Below, in pieces: positions 50,683-64,000 of a stretch of 64,000 bases of DNA. The position numbers were made by a program, and so were the translations under genes. Source of the DNA: Xylocopa sonorina (lineage: Eukaryota; Arthropoda; Insecta; Hymenoptera; Apidae); contig NC_135200.1 in the NCBI RefSeq assembly GCF_050948175.1, forward strand, positions 5,013,001-5,077,000. The letters are read 5' to 3'. The notes under the pieces were generated by a model. The model was not told where the DNA came from. It was given only the letters and a program-made list of their open reading frames with translations, and made no database searches. Position 1 is the stretch's first letter, and the number at the start of each line of letters is the position of its first letter.

Positions 50683-53489
50683 GCTCGTTTTAAACCACTA
50701 ATAATGATATTTAGTAGTTTTCTTTTTTCGAGTCCTAGTCTTTCCCTGCCCGCGTCCGGTCTTTTTTAAAGAGTAACGCGAGTACGGCATATATAACTGA
50801 TTGGGATAAAACGAAAATGGCAAACGTTTGCTCGATGAGAATCGTTACTTCGTGTATCGTATAATACGTTTATAAAGTGCTATCAAAATCGAACTTTTAT
50901 AGTGTGGCCGATCAACGACAGGTTGTACAAGTGAAACTTATCGGTAGGGAGAAAGAGAGAAAGAGAAAGAGCTGCAGGTTTCCTAATGCTCGCGATGCTC
51001 GACTATAATACGCCAAGCTACAGAATTTATTTGACTGATTTATGACTGCATATAACAAATATAAAAAGAAAAACTAATTCTCCATTTGTGTAAATAATTC
51101 TGAATGAAAGAATTCATTGCCTTAGCGCGCATGCTTATCACAATATCTCACTCGTAAGTCGATTTATCATTGATTGTACGAATTATTAAATGAACAAAGA
51201 GAAAGAAACGATATACGTATCGGTAAAGTTACGAACAACAATTTGCATTGCCTAATATCACGTTTTTCTGAAAAGCTCAATTAATTCTACTTCGTAACGA
51301 TACAAATTTATAGGCGTCGTGTACGTTACAATTCTATTGATTGATAAAGTAATACAAACGTGAACAATATTTTTGACTCCGCCTCTCCTCGCTAATACAA
51401 TTCCGTGGTAGCGGTCGTGTTAATAATGATGGCACTAAACGGCACTTTTCATGCTGACGCTTCAAACTAGTTTATAAAATCTCGATCTGTTCTCTCAAAT
51501 GGTTCATTTAACCATTTTACATAATCTAACTCTAATCCGTCCCCGAACGAAACTCATATCCTTTATTTTCAATTAAAGACCCTCTACGCATAAAAATTTG
51601 TTTCATCAGATTTCTCACGTATCGCGATGCAACCTCAACCTATATTGAACCTTTTATACCTCTGATATGATGCTTGGACTTCACATAAATACACCACCAA
51701 TGTCGCACCAACAACTACGCCTTAACACACAAACAGTAGTAAAATCACTTGAAACTGCACTGCCGCTTCCATACTGTTGTGTTAGTGCTATTAATAGAAT
51801 CAGAATTGTTGCTCGCGTTTGTATATTAATTTGTTCCAACGTATTGCACAAGTGTTACTAGAACTTAAAAGGAACGCGATGCACTGGTAAATTGAACGGG
51901 TACGACAATTTACAGTCTGTAAAACTAGTAACGGGTTTTATTAACGTAGAGCATAAGTCAATTGTTTTTCTTTTTTTTTTACATTTTCGATAGAGTATTT
52001 TATTAGTACATACTTGAAATCATTGTTCTGTGCCATTTAGGCATCGCTGTCACTTTCCCATTCTAGTTGCCATCGGTAAGCTCAACGCGTGTTAAAATCA
52101 TCAAAACGTTTCCTATTTTTAGACATTACTAATTTGTTCGATAATCTTGTTGAATTCAATATAAATATTGTAGACAATATAATTTTTTTAAACAGATATT
52201 AAAGTGAATATCTTAAAATTAATCATTTAAAAATATAAATAATTTAAAGATCAATAATAAATCTGCATTGTATTCAACAAGAACAACTCATATAATTTTA
52301 TTAATCATTTTTTATACCATATATACATCACAAGAAAGATCTTCTCATCTTCCAATTGCCACATTGTTTCCGTCATTTTACGCGAGGATTTGAATCTGAA
52401 AAGAATTTTCAATTTTAATAATTTTTCATTTATACGAAGAATACAATGAATATTTTGCAAAAAATACAGAATTGTGGTGGCAGCAAAGGCATGGCATAAT
52501 GACAGATGCGCTGTTAAAGTCTCACGATCATTGATAATGGTTATCAAAAAAAAGAGAGATAAAATGAAAAAATAGCTCATTAGTCAACATACTATAGAAA
52601 TAGCGTCAATTTCCTTATTACTACTAAAAGTATCGCAGTTAGTTTTAGAGTTATGAACATTGAGAATCGCCTGTTATCAAAATGTTAATCTACACAGAAG
52701 GTCTTTATTTCACACCAGCATATATATTAAATGTATCCGTACTTCAAACTGTAATTTTTAATATGCGGATATTCGTGTATTATTTAACAAACGTTGCGGA
52801 ACAAATGAAGGTTTGGCAACGAGGAGACTCCTTGCCAAACTGCCAAGAGTTTTGTTTGTTATTCTCGAACTATATCTGCGAAATAATACACGAATACTCG
52901 TGCACTAAAAATTAAGCAGTTGAGTTCGAACACATCTAATCTATGTGTATTTGTGTTTCTTTAATACATGTCCAAAATGATTATCTCTAATCTACACTCT
53001 ATATTCTATTCTATCTTCCATTATGTTTTCCAATTATATATCTTTTCACCAAAATAGCATTTGTTATCAAACAAATGTTAGTAATGTCTTGTATTGAATT
53101 TTTATTATACTATGAAATGAAAAATTAAGTTGAGAGGAATGATATTAATAATTTGTTGATACTTTTAAATGAAAAATTTCTCTGGTGTTTTAAGTGAGTT
53201 ATAATATAATATGGTTATAATAATACTAATGATAATAATCATATTAATATTGATAATAATAACAAAAGGCGAAGGTGTAGTTTCTGTTTAATGAGTTTGA
53301 ATACTTTACAAACACGGAATATTATATTGCACTTGTTAGCCAAAATGTACGATAAAGAATGCTAGTTAATAAGGACTATTGATTATAAATAAAGTTAAAT
53401 ACTTGATTTACATACATGTTACCTGTTACATGATTTCATACAGTTTGCGCATAAAATAAATCATTTTGTATGGAACTTGAATTGACATT
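50683..53489. other. Convergent interval: clu 3' UTR and METTL16 3' UTR
   Basis: No coding gene is supported. Candidate polyadenylation signals for clu are ATTAAA at 51185-51190 and AATAAA at 52256-52261. For METTL16 on the minus strand, AATAAA lies at 53101-53106, 384 nt past its stop. The sequence is AT-rich, with a GA-rich patch near 50945-50970. Confidence 0.5.
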
Positions 53490-55420
53490 TTAAAAGGACT
53501 CTGTATCATCTTCAAACGAATCTTCAACTTGTTCGGAATTCATCTCACTCTCGCTCGTTTTTAATCGTTTTCGTTTTCTTTTATTTGGTCTTCCGTGCTG
53601 TTTCTGAGAATATACTTTAACGTCTAACTTGTTTATTAAATATTGTCGAAACGTTTCTAAGGCATTCTTGCCACCACTTCCTTTTTCAAAAACCATGGAT
53701 ATCTTTACATCGTCCTCAGATTCTTCATGTTCTACTATTTCGACAAACAAATTACATATCAAAAACGGTTCTCCCGTTGATATTTGATTTTCTTGTTCTT
53801 TCATCATATTTTCCGGATTATCTTCGTTTAATTTTTCTATAGTACTCTCTTGCGCAGCTCCATTCAACACAGTTGTATTATTTGCATCATGGTCCTTTGA
53901 TTGGTTCATTATCCTTTGAGCTAATCGACGTTTTCTACGTGCATGCAACCACGTATTATTTTTCGCAATCAATTGGCACGACCAACCGTTAAAATCATCA
54001 ATCGGCAAATTTAAATCTCTGATTTCTATCTGCATTCAATTAGTATTAATATAAATTAAAGTATCAAATGTGCAACATAATATAAAACGTAAAATACAAG
54101 TATTATATTACGTTTAATTCTTCCATTGTATCTTCCAAAAAATTGACCAAATTATCAAAGGAAGAGAATTTGTATCGCATAGGAAATTGTATTATTGTCG
54201 GACGTTGTGTTCTCAATAATTTCGCAATGTAATTTCCACTTTTTCTAATAACAGGTGCATTTGTCAAATTGATAACATCTTTCGGCAAAAATGTCCAAGC
54301 TAATCCCCATCTGTTGAAAAGTACATATTTTCGGCAATCCTATGATTACATACAAAATTTCATTAATTACAAAAAATAGGTATACCGTTTTGTATGGCCC
54401 TGACAAAATTCTGTCCACGTTATATTTTCCATATTTTTTCTCTTCAGAAATTTTAATAAAAACAATAAATTACTTCTTCTACCAAACATTGTTGTATAAA
54501 TTTTTACTTTTTCTTTAGTCTCCAAACTTTCTTCGATCATTTGCATTACAAATGCTCTCTCACCACCTTGGACCTTAAGCTCAACTTCATTTCCAGTTGG
54601 AGCATTTCTTGGTGGTGTTCGTTTTGTGACTTTCTCTGATGATCCCTCTGCTTCAAAAAACGGTGGATTGCACATTGTGAAATGATAACTGTCATCTTTT
54701 AAAATGTCTTTCAATATTGTTCCTTCATTCACTTCAGATACTGTAGAAAATACAAAATTATGTACAATTCATAAAATAATTATGCACAAGTAACTCACCT
54801 TTTATTAAATGTTGCAGATTATTATTTTCGATATGCTGGATAGCTGTCTGTATACTTGTTTCGTCAATCTCTGTGCCTATCATTTGATTCCCATACATTT
54901 TTGCAAATAACAGAGGGTAAATGCAAACTGCTCCAGTGCCTGCCAAAAACCAATAGCTACTTTTAATAAAATTAAAATTCAATGAATCATAGTCCTTTTA
55001 TGACTGGAATTATTTTTATTACCAATATCTATGCCAACTACTTGTTCCATTTCATTGAAACCAGCATGTTTCATTAAATCTTCGATCCACAAAATATAAT
55101 TGAGGCGTAACGGTAGAGTCGGTACCAATTTATTCTCAGGTATCTTCACTTCTAAATTGAAATCATGTTTCAATAATACTTCTGTTAGTATTCGTAGACT
55201 TTCTTCGTTCTTGAAATCGATCTTTACCTTGCCTGCCAAATTCTAAAATGTAAACAGACAATATACTTCGCATTTTGTTTACAACCAAAAGCATTTTACA
55301 GTTAATATGTAATTATTTAAGAATCTGTCTTACAATAATTGCAATGTTACGGAACTCTGGATACAACAAGGCAAGTTTTTTAAAATCTGGTACTGTTTTG
55401 TACTTATTTCGTGGATGCAT
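53490..55420 (-). CDS. Mettl16: U6 snRNA/mRNA N6-adenosine methyltransferase METTL16
   Basis: METTL16 transfers methyl from S-adenosylmethionine to adenine N6 in U6 snRNA and in structured RNAs. Exons, in transcript order, are 55334-55420, 55023-55242, 54799-54939, 54386-54740, 54112-54310 and 53490-54029, giving 513 residues (human 562). The N-terminal RNA-binding module starts MHPRNKYKTVPDFKKLALLY; the SAM-binding loop is VVGIDIGTGAVCIYPLL; the catalytic motif is NPPF at residues 174-177, followed by FEAEG; then GGERAFVMQMI, EFCQGHTKRWGLAWTF and WSCQLIAKNNTWLHARRKRR. The first exon lies before a GTAAGA donor and is needed to supply the conserved MHxRNxY start. The C-terminal tail from about 370 is acidic and disordered, with one apparently ordered block (423-469) and a basic run GRPNKRKRKRLK that may be a nuclear signal. 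The gene converges on clu. Confidence 0.95.
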
Positions 55421-58400
55421 AAACTTTCTTAACGACATTTCTATATTTACAATTTGTAATAATAAATCATGAAAAAATATACGTATTTATTACGTTATTG
55501 GTAACAAATGCTATTATTTATTCTTAAGTATGTAATAAATTATGACATGTGTATTTTCGAGATATGCATTTGTTATGAATTTTCATTTTAACAATGCTAT
55601 TACACAAGTAGATACAAGTATTCCAACTTTCGGTTATCATACTAGCTAATAAAAGTTTTATATATTTCTATGTGTATTATGCAAAACAATATTCATAATA
55701 TGTTATCGTCTATTAAGTGCTGAAGATATTGAATAAGAAAATATCATCATGTTGTTTGCGATGTCACTGCACTTAAAAAAAGAAACAAGAAATAACAAAA
55801 CATGTAACCAACATGTAACAGTACATATATTTTTCGATACACTCTATATAGGGTATCCAATTATTTTCAAACGTTAGCAAATGAAATTATCACTTTTTGC
55901 TAGGTAATTTAACCAGGGCGAACAATGCTAGAACATTTATTACGTAAGAATATTCCTAGAATAGCTTACATAAACTGGTAACTAAATACGGTAAGCCGAT
56001 TTAACGGGTGAGTTTCTAATTGCGAACGACACGGATCCCTACAATTAGTTTCTCGAAATTAACATAAACAAATAATTTCTGTTCAAGGATACGTTCAGCT
56101 GTTTGGAATTCGAGTAATACAGATTAACGAGAATGTTTCGCCGAGATATCTGTTGGACGTAGAAGAAAGATCATTCCTCTCCGTTTCGCCTATAACAATC
56201 GGAATGTTGGCAGCAGTGCACGCGAACGAATCTATCGTGATGACAATTTTAAGTGGTGACAGCCGCGTATGTGCTTCGTTACTCTCGTAGCAGCGTTTAT
56301 ATCCGTTTTTGCTGGGACGAAAGTTAATTTTCTGACTTAGTGCGTGATTTGTTTCACAAGGACCGTATGGAGTATTAACCGTCTCGAAGGTACGTGCTTT
56401 ACAATAATTTCGGCGCACGTTAGAAACAGATGGTCGTCGTGATTCGTTTCGCCTGACAGTTTGTTAATATGGACAAGTGCCACTCTGACAGTTTTCCTTT
56501 TTCGTCGTATTGTTAGGCACCTGTTACCGATCCTCCACGTTTCACGTTCTCATTAGCTGGCTCTCGAGACTTTGTCACTGGTATACACGCATTTCGTTTG
56601 TTCGAAAACCCGTACGGTTTAACTAATTATTTGCGAGGTGACGATTAATGATGTCACGTTGCAAATATTTATTTATTCTGTCGTGAGTATCATTTACGAA
56701 CGAAATGTTTTTTTTTTTTTATTGGAACGAATCGAAATGAACATAAATTGCAATGAGGTTATTGGATTTTATTTACATTATCTATAGATGCTTTCAAAAA
56801 GTAAATGGCTACCGAAACATGGATTTTGATCAAATTTCTAAGCTTCTTTGAAATTAAGTTCAATCTATACATTGACGATTCAGTAGTTCTGTTACTGTGA
56901 TATAATCAATTTCTGAAGAATATTAATTTAGAATGTCGAGTTTCTAATATTTTGTGAATTAATTGCTTGCATATGATCTTTTGGAAATATAACTTTCATA
57001 CAATATGCACAATTAATTAACAAAATATATTTACATTTCACTTTAAAGTAGATTTAAGTAAATTTATTCTGACTGTATTTACAAATGTTTTCTATGGTTT
57101 GGCAAACAGAGGATATAGCTCTAAACATTTTTAAAAATGCTATCAACAAGATTCTGATATCTGTTTATTAAGCTTAAGCGAATTCTGCTAGGCTGTGCGA
57201 TTTCATTGACACAATTTCACTTCATATAGAAATGATGTTTCGCGCAACTGTTAAACTAATCCATCTTCATAGCTATTCAATGGAATAAATGAAATCACAA
57301 AGTGATTACCTTTAAGTATTACAGATTGCAATAGTCACAGCTGCTTTTAAATAGTCAAAAGATAAATAACGAGGAAGAAAAAATTTGTTGAAGCATAGAA
57401 TGCCAATCCTTCTATTACTAAAACGAATACAGTCAGAAAATTAAATTGATTCGTGGCTAAGTTTCTGGACCGAAGGGAAAGCTTTCAAACAAAAAACTAT
57501 TCCAGCACTCCTTTCGAGGAAGCATTTCCACTGAGCTCCATCAACATTCCACTTGTACTAGCAGGTTGCATTTACCTTCAATATTTGGTTACTGAAATCG
57601 CACGGAAAAATATCTTTTCTTTTTTCTTTTTTTCTTCGAGTCATCGCATTCCACAATGCGCACCGAGTCGGCGTTTTTTTTATTTTTCTCATTCTTTTCT
57701 CCCCCTCGATTCGCGATCGCTTTGTTTCGCACATGCATTTCGACGATTGCTTTCCACGTACACAGCCGCGTGCGTTGTGTAACCGTAACGGTAAAGCGAT
57801 CCGTCATTCATCGTTACGGAACAATTAGGAAAATATATTCTAACGAACACGAAAACCCGACGTAACGCGTCCGCCCTGGATCGAAGAGTCCAGAAGACGC
57901 CAGACGTAACGAATTTGTTTCGGTAAACAGAAATTGACAGAAGGTTCGTTGCTTTTTCGCGTGAGTTAATTGTTCGTCGCGCCGAGGGGTATGCGCTCTT
58001 TTTGTGTTTCCTCGTCGCAGCCGGCACGCCGTTGGTACTTTAATCGCGTACCGTTTTTTTTTTTTCTCGTTTCCTCTCGTCTGAGAGATTCGAAATTGTG
58101 CTATGATTGAATAGCTTGTCGCGAGCAAGGAATTTTGTTGCAACGAAACTGGCAACAAAATTATACTTGAAGCGTAATTTCGTGTATTATAATTGCATAG
58201 AATTTTCTCTCCCTCTCATCGATAGTGACGGGAATGGTTACATAGAATCTTCTAAAATCGATCGATCATGTTTTGTCAATTAGAATAAAAGCATTTTATG
58301 GTTTTGCGCGAAACATATTCTTGTTTTTTAGGACTAATTGGAAACGTATCATAGAATGCGAAAGTTGAGAAAACCAGTGCAACTTTTTCTCTACAAAGTT

Positions 58401-61400
58401 TATCAATTAACTATTCGTTCTGTATAAATAGATTTCAATTTATCTTAATGAAACTTTTATTTCTCTCGAGGTCTCAATTTATATAAAACTGTAAACAGAG
58501 TGTAACGGGCATCACACTAAATTGTATACGTTTTTTAAATGATAAGTAATATTATTCATTTACAACTTTTTTTTCTTATAGGGTTAACGAATTTAATTAT
58601 TTTAAATTGTTGTGATTTTTCGTAGCAATATTTGGTTAGAATACGACGAATAATTGGTTGGAAACAAACACCGTGGGTGTTTAATATCCGGAAGCATTTT
58701 CTATTTGATTTCACTTTGCAGAGATTGTATCGCGTAGCATTCGTGTATCAAAGAGTGTACTTACTACTCTTTTGATATTTGATTTACATTCAAAGTGACT
58801 GAGACCTTGTTGAAAAACAAATATTTCGAATGGCAAATGTTTATATTTTAGTATTTCAATATTATTTTATTTGACTTGCTATTTTCTGATATTTTTTAAT
58901 TATTTCTAAAAATATTACAATGTTTCTACCACACAGAAGGAAACGCACAAAGTCGTCAAAGATATTCACATTTTTCACAACCCTCACACGATCTAAAGTT
59001 AAACATATCCACTTCAGGTTCTTTAATAATTCCCAATCGTAGAAAAAATAGGCTACCTGAGCCGTACATCCTCCTCCAAACACTTCAATAATTAAAGTTA
59101 TGTAAAAGTTATATAAAGTTGCAGAGTTACGTAAAGGAGATATATAACGTTTGACCTCACTCGTAAAGTCACCGTACTCCAATTGTAATAAACTTAAAGT
59201 AGATACATTCTTTGCTTTTTAGAATAATCGTTCAATTAAGTATGATAGAAAAAAATATTCGAGTAAACAGACTTGGAGTAAAAAAAAGGTTAACAAATTT
59301 ATAGAGGAGCTTTTCTTTCGTGTGAAAATATCAGCTTTTAGATTACGTTAGTAACGATAGACTGCACTAATTAAAGTTTAACTTTCATATAGCAGATGCA
59401 GGCTAGTTTCAAGCCGACGATGTCCCTCGCTCGAGAACGAGTAAGAATTTTCTTTACCCGATTAACTTCTAGCTTTGTTGGTAAACGATTCGTTTTTCAA
59501 GAATGTTCTCCTTTTTTCCAGCGAGCCGTTCAAGTGTCCCCACCGTCCCTTGGCACCGAAGCCACTCCCCAGGCTGTTCCATTCCATTCTAAAAATCGTC
59601 CATCGTCCAAGAGAACATTATTTGAACCGTTTCTACGGAAAATTTCCCGTCGCACCGTCGCCGGAATCGCGGTCCTTTTATTTACTCTCGTTACGAAAGA
59701 AGAGGTCGGGTGCGCGTGTGAGGCATCCTGGCCTGCGCGGGCTCCATCGACCCTCAAACCATTTCGTATACGTTCCCAGTACGTGTTTGGCGATCCTACT
59801 GTGCCAGTTTGATCGGAAAAGGGAACGGAGATAAAATCAACATCGATTGGCCAATTAACCGGCGCTGGTTGTCGGACAAACGGTTGTCCCCCGACTGCGT
59901 TCGAGACCAATCGTTATCTTTGTGTGATTATCGTGATATTAGCCACGGTTAGGCAATCATCCACACCTATCGCTGGTGCACTTCGTCTCGATCTTCGTCT
60001 TTCGCCGGACAGATATACGCTCGTTCGTCGCGGTGAACGAACTATTTTTTTCTCCTCGTTATTTTCTCCCTTGGCCCGCGTTATCGTTGATAACGAACAG
60101 AGACAGGAACGGTTAAAACGATTGTTTTTAGAGGGGAGCTGGGATGAGAGCGGATACGGTTTTTGGGGTTTATGTAACCGCGCTTTGGATGATCGTATGG
60201 CTCAGTGGGAAAAGGGACGATATTCCGTGCACCTTTGCTTTCCTGTCGAACAGATGAAAATACTTTTTATTAGTCCAGAGTGTGGAAGAAGTTGTGTAAA
60301 AATAGTTATGTTAAAGGATTGCAAATTTAATTGATCGTTATTGTGAAAGTAATTGAAATATTATCGATACGTTTGGAATATCGTTCTTGCTTTCGCACTA
60401 AACTGTTCGACTGTGTGTTTGGATTTTCATTTAGGGTAGAACTGGGGCATATAGCGGTCTGGCTGGGTTAGTTTATGAATTAAAGCGGTTGAGATAGTAG
60501 TTTCGGGGATCAGTCGGCAGAAGAGATTGAATTTGATTCCTTTGGGATGCTCTAGGTTCAATTGGGTGAAATCTGTGGTGGTAGTTTACGCAAGTCTTTG
60601 ATTTGTTTAGGGAATGAAATTGTTAGCTGTGTGACGGGTTTTATTTTTTTCATCGCTGATGTGTCAGTCCTTTTTGTCTGTGTAGGTAATTTTTTTAAAG
60701 GTGAATGGTAAAATTATACGATTGTACAGTTATTTGTTTTCTGTTGATCAAATATTTCTGCCTTTTACCCTTCGTATACCGAAGCGGCAGCAGATTTATC
60801 TGCAATTATCAATTAAATCGCCAAAGTCAAACACTGTTTATAATTGTTTAAACAACTCTATCGAAGTTCACTCTTGAACATCATAAAATTCCTAGTGTGA
60901 ATCGTAAATAATATCATGCTTATCAGCGATAGATATCGGTGGGGAGGTAGCAAAAGAAACAGTTGTTAAAACTTTATCTATAATAAACTTACGTAATCCG
61001 CTTTGCATCAGCATAATCCACTTGTAATACAATTTAGAGATAAATGTCTTTAACAAATCGAATTTATAGGCAGCAACTCTTAACGCGATCCAACCTCAGA
61101 TATTTATAACAATCACATCACTCCAGTATACATAGCAAACCAACGGTGATCTAAACAGGTTTCTCCTCTGTTCGAACATGAATTTCTCAACGCCTTCGAC
61201 TCATCGTTACATTATTACAACCTGTATAGAACAGAGAAAAATGTTGCTGTCGATCCATTTGCATAAAACAAGAATGTTCACACCAGTACGAAGTTTTTAC
61301 AATCAACGTATCAAGAAAATAGATCATAATCGATTATGTAGTTTCTAACATTAATTATACGTGGCATATTAGTTCCATGTTTTACGTATACATATATTCT

Positions 61401-64000
61401 TTGATGGTATAGAAGTTAGATGGAGTGTAAATACCTTTATTATATGCATAAGGATCTACAGTTCTTATTTCCGTGTTTCATGTATGTATGTTTTATTTGA
61501 TACAATACCATGCGTGATCATTACAAACGGGAATAGTGTTGCCTCGAGAAATTTCATCGTATTTTTAAACAAAGAGCAGGTTGAGCGAACGGCTTTGGCC
61601 AACGCTAGTGTGCGTTTAAATAATTATGAGCAGTGTTATCTGCGAGCGCACACTTGTTGTGCCGTATAGTGACACGAATGCGGAGCGTGAGATCTTCGCG
61701 TTATACACACTCTGGCTAGGTACGAAAAAAGCTTGGTCACACCTACAATTTGTTACACTTCTGCCGATGAATACGAAACGGAATCGTGGGTGGGAATCAT
61801 GGATCGGTGATCGCGGACTTTTTTTTTTAGCCTGGTCTCGTTTTCGTAGCTTAGAATTCGCATGATCGAAGAGCGCGCGCGTGAGTCATACAGGCAGCAA
61901 TTAAGTCTTTGTTTGGCGACAAATTTTGTTTCCATTAACTTTTTTCTGCTGTTCTTCATTTTTATTGACGATTATGATCATCTTAAATCGATATGTATTT
62001 TAACAGAATTATCTTGTACAGGTTACTTGTTATTTCGAGAGATCAGCGTTTGTGAGATACTGCATGTTTTACGCACCACTGAACGGACTGAATGCCAGTA
62101 TGAAGTTGTTGAAATGATGTGTCCTTTCTTTGTTCATACCATATAAATGATCGTGTTTCTTTCACTTCTGATATCGTTAAAATTCGTATTTATTTTTCTT
62201 AGCTTTCCCCTAGAAGTTTGTGGTTTCCTGCAAGAAGATTTGTTCTTTAATATCACGAAAGTAGTTGGATGACACGATGAATATGGAAGAACTTGACGAA
62301 TACTGGAATTAAAATGATAATTAAAACGGTATTCATTTGGGATTGTGGCATAACAGGGAATAAGGGCACGGGAACTACAGTAATAAGCTAATTAGGGGGA
62401 AGAATGAAGATGATGAATGCCACGTTTTGTAATCATTTTCCCGCGATATGCATACATCATGGTAGTTCATGTTAATTTCGTTCTAAGACAAGAAAATGTC
62501 ATAAATTTCCCGTCTGGTTAGCATGCAAATGCAACGTTTCTAGCCAAACTTTATTTGTGATAAATAACCCACTTGTATCTACACTATCGTAACTCCAACT
62601 AAAAGAACAGCTTTCAATTTATTCGAAAACCGACCAAGCTTAAAGCGCAGAATATACTTACGAATAATTTGGACAAAATTGAAAAGAAGAATATCGACAC
62701 CGTTCTCTTGTTTAACGGAACGTAATCATAGCGTTACGTTTTACGGAATTGAATTTGATAACAGATCGCTTTCGAGCGAACCGCAGGGGCGATTCGAAGG
62801 TTATGTACATACATATGTAGATCCCTATAGCACAGATGCTTGTGAACGGCTGAAATGCCACGGTAATTCAGAGTACGAAGAACCATAAATTATCCCTAAC
62901 ATCTCGTGGCCGGTATATGGCATATTGCCACGAGCGTTTCGCGCGTTGCGTTCGTTCGCTAATTCGTTCGCACGCGCTAATTGCTCAGCTTTCTTTTTGA
63001 CCCTTTGTTGCTCGCGCTGCGGCTGCTCGCTTCGAAACGCGCGGCGTGGAAAATTGAAAAGCTGAAATCGCGAAAATTCATGAAAAACTTCACTCCTCCG
63101 TTCGCGCATTTTTACGACATTTGTAACAGCCGGTCGAGACACGGATAGAATTTTAAATGCGATTCAAGTTGAATTACAAAGCAATCGAAACGCTATCGTT
63201 GGGTACACGCTGTTAGCGAATTGTTTTTCGAAAGCTACGTGTCTTTATATTTATAAGCATTTATAATTTAATATTATTACACTTGTTTGTTCTAGATAGC
63301 GGGCGTTTTCAGGAGATACAGTAATTAATTCCGCTTTTATCGCAATTTACATTAATTATCGTTGAAATTGATGGAAGAAACTAAATGGTTAAAGGAGAGA
63401 TATTTTCAGTAATACAACTTGTAACAATTCGAGAAAGATTATTATGGTTTCTAATATAGGTAACGTTTTTTCTCGTCGGCAAAGAAACTGTGAAATTCTT
63501 CGATCGACTAGAGAAACTTTGGTTCAAGGAGAGATTCTGAAGTATTAATGTTAGACAGTCGCCATGAGTCATTTCGCAGGATTGCTGTGCAGAATTTTAA
63601 AGAAAGCGCGTACATTTCGTCCAGGGTGGGAAAATAATTGTAAAAATTTGGAAGAAAGTTCAGTTTTCATCTTTGGTATTTCGATAATATTTCTTTTTTT
63701 CTTTCCTTAAGTGAGGAAATTTTCATTCGCATACGAATTTTCAGTTAACATTAGGTTTGTAGGCTCGCTTGAACTCTAAAACGTAAGTCTCGCTTACCCT
63801 TTTAATTTTGCTATTTGATCAAATTCCGACGAGCGTAAATTCAAGAGGAAATTGCCGATCGTACTTTTACTTTTCACAATCTCCACAACTTTTCATACCC
63901 AATGTTTAACATAGCTGCGTTAAGATAGAACACGATATTTTTTTTAGTCACTTTCGAGAAATCAATAACATATGTTTCCTTTCACACTGAAAAATCGCAA
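55421..64000. other. No supported gene upstream of METTL16
   Basis: 55421 to about 55470 is METTL16 5' UTR or promoter. Beyond that, frames are short, lie on both strands and carry no recognisable motif. Composition shifts several times between AT-rich (55500-57400, 58200-59300, 60350-61450) and CpG-rich patches (57640-58080, 59390-60100, 62900-63150). These could be regulatory or intronic DNA of a gene continuing to the right. No RNA gene or intact transposon was recognised. Confidence 0.5.

Noticed and set aside
59396..60334. Plus-strand frames of 119-138 codons near 59.4-60.3 kb
   Set aside because: No motif, overlapping alternatives in other frames and on the minus strand, and no splice partners.
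62825..63142. 105-codon minus-strand frame with an Arg/Glu/Ala-rich helix-like run
   Set aside because: The run comes from a CpG-rich patch; no family resemblance and no supporting exon structure.
1..64000. tRNA genes, known insect microRNA hairpins, CRISPR arrays, prokaryotic defence or phage modules
   Set aside because: A by-eye search for tRNA A/B boxes and for common insect microRNA seeds found no convincing hit, and the gene structure is eukaryotic. tRNAscan-SE and Rfam searches would be decisive.

Overview
The window is animal nuclear DNA, almost certainly from an insect and probably a hymenopteran. Genes are split by short GT-AG introns (about 65-160 bp). The long non-coding stretches are unusually rich in CpG words such as TCGA and CGCG, and long (TC)n microsatellites occur. 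The order-level call is inference: no composition count or database search was possible. Five protein-coding genes are recognised from family motifs and rebuilt exon by exon with matching splice phases. No tRNA, rRNA, CRISPR array or prokaryotic feature was seen.

Layout. 1-8540: no supported gene, probably upstream or intronic DNA of the next locus. 8540-33430 (+): the 3' part of a neuron navigator (sickie/NAV) gene. It has a 2.27-kb exon at 8929-11202 (likely an alternative first coding exon), a 13.6-kb intron, then a run of exons from 24773 to 31849 coding for a coiled coil, a basic linker and the AAA-type ATPase. An alternative terminal exon (27135-27950) would make an isoform without the ATPase. 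33430-37640: a repeat-dense intergenic stretch with a 419-bp foldback element, two copies of a roughly 100-bp nested-hairpin repeat, and two minisatellites. 37641-38175 (+): CRCP, the Pol III subunit RPC9. 38317-39231 (-): DENR, tail to tail with CRCP. 39875-50682 (+): clu/CLUH, in 17 coding exons, head to head with DENR across a 643-bp shared promoter region. 53490-55420 (-): METTL16, an RNA m6A methyltransferase, converging on clu. 55421-64000: no supported gene.

The middle cluster is a set of housekeeping genes linked to translation and RNA: RNA polymerase III transcription (CRCP), translation re-initiation (DENR), an mRNA-binding factor for nuclear-encoded mitochondrial proteins (clu) and U6/mRNA methylation (METTL16). 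The DENR-clu promoter carries a CACGTG-centred palindrome and three CCAAT boxes, so the pair may be co-regulated. sickie is a cytoskeletal and neuronal gene with large introns and alternative ends. I found no clearly new biological system. The most interesting items are the ATPase-less navigator terminal exon, two frame-preserving introns in the same gene, the nested-hairpin repeat, and a possible folded block in the METTL16 tail.
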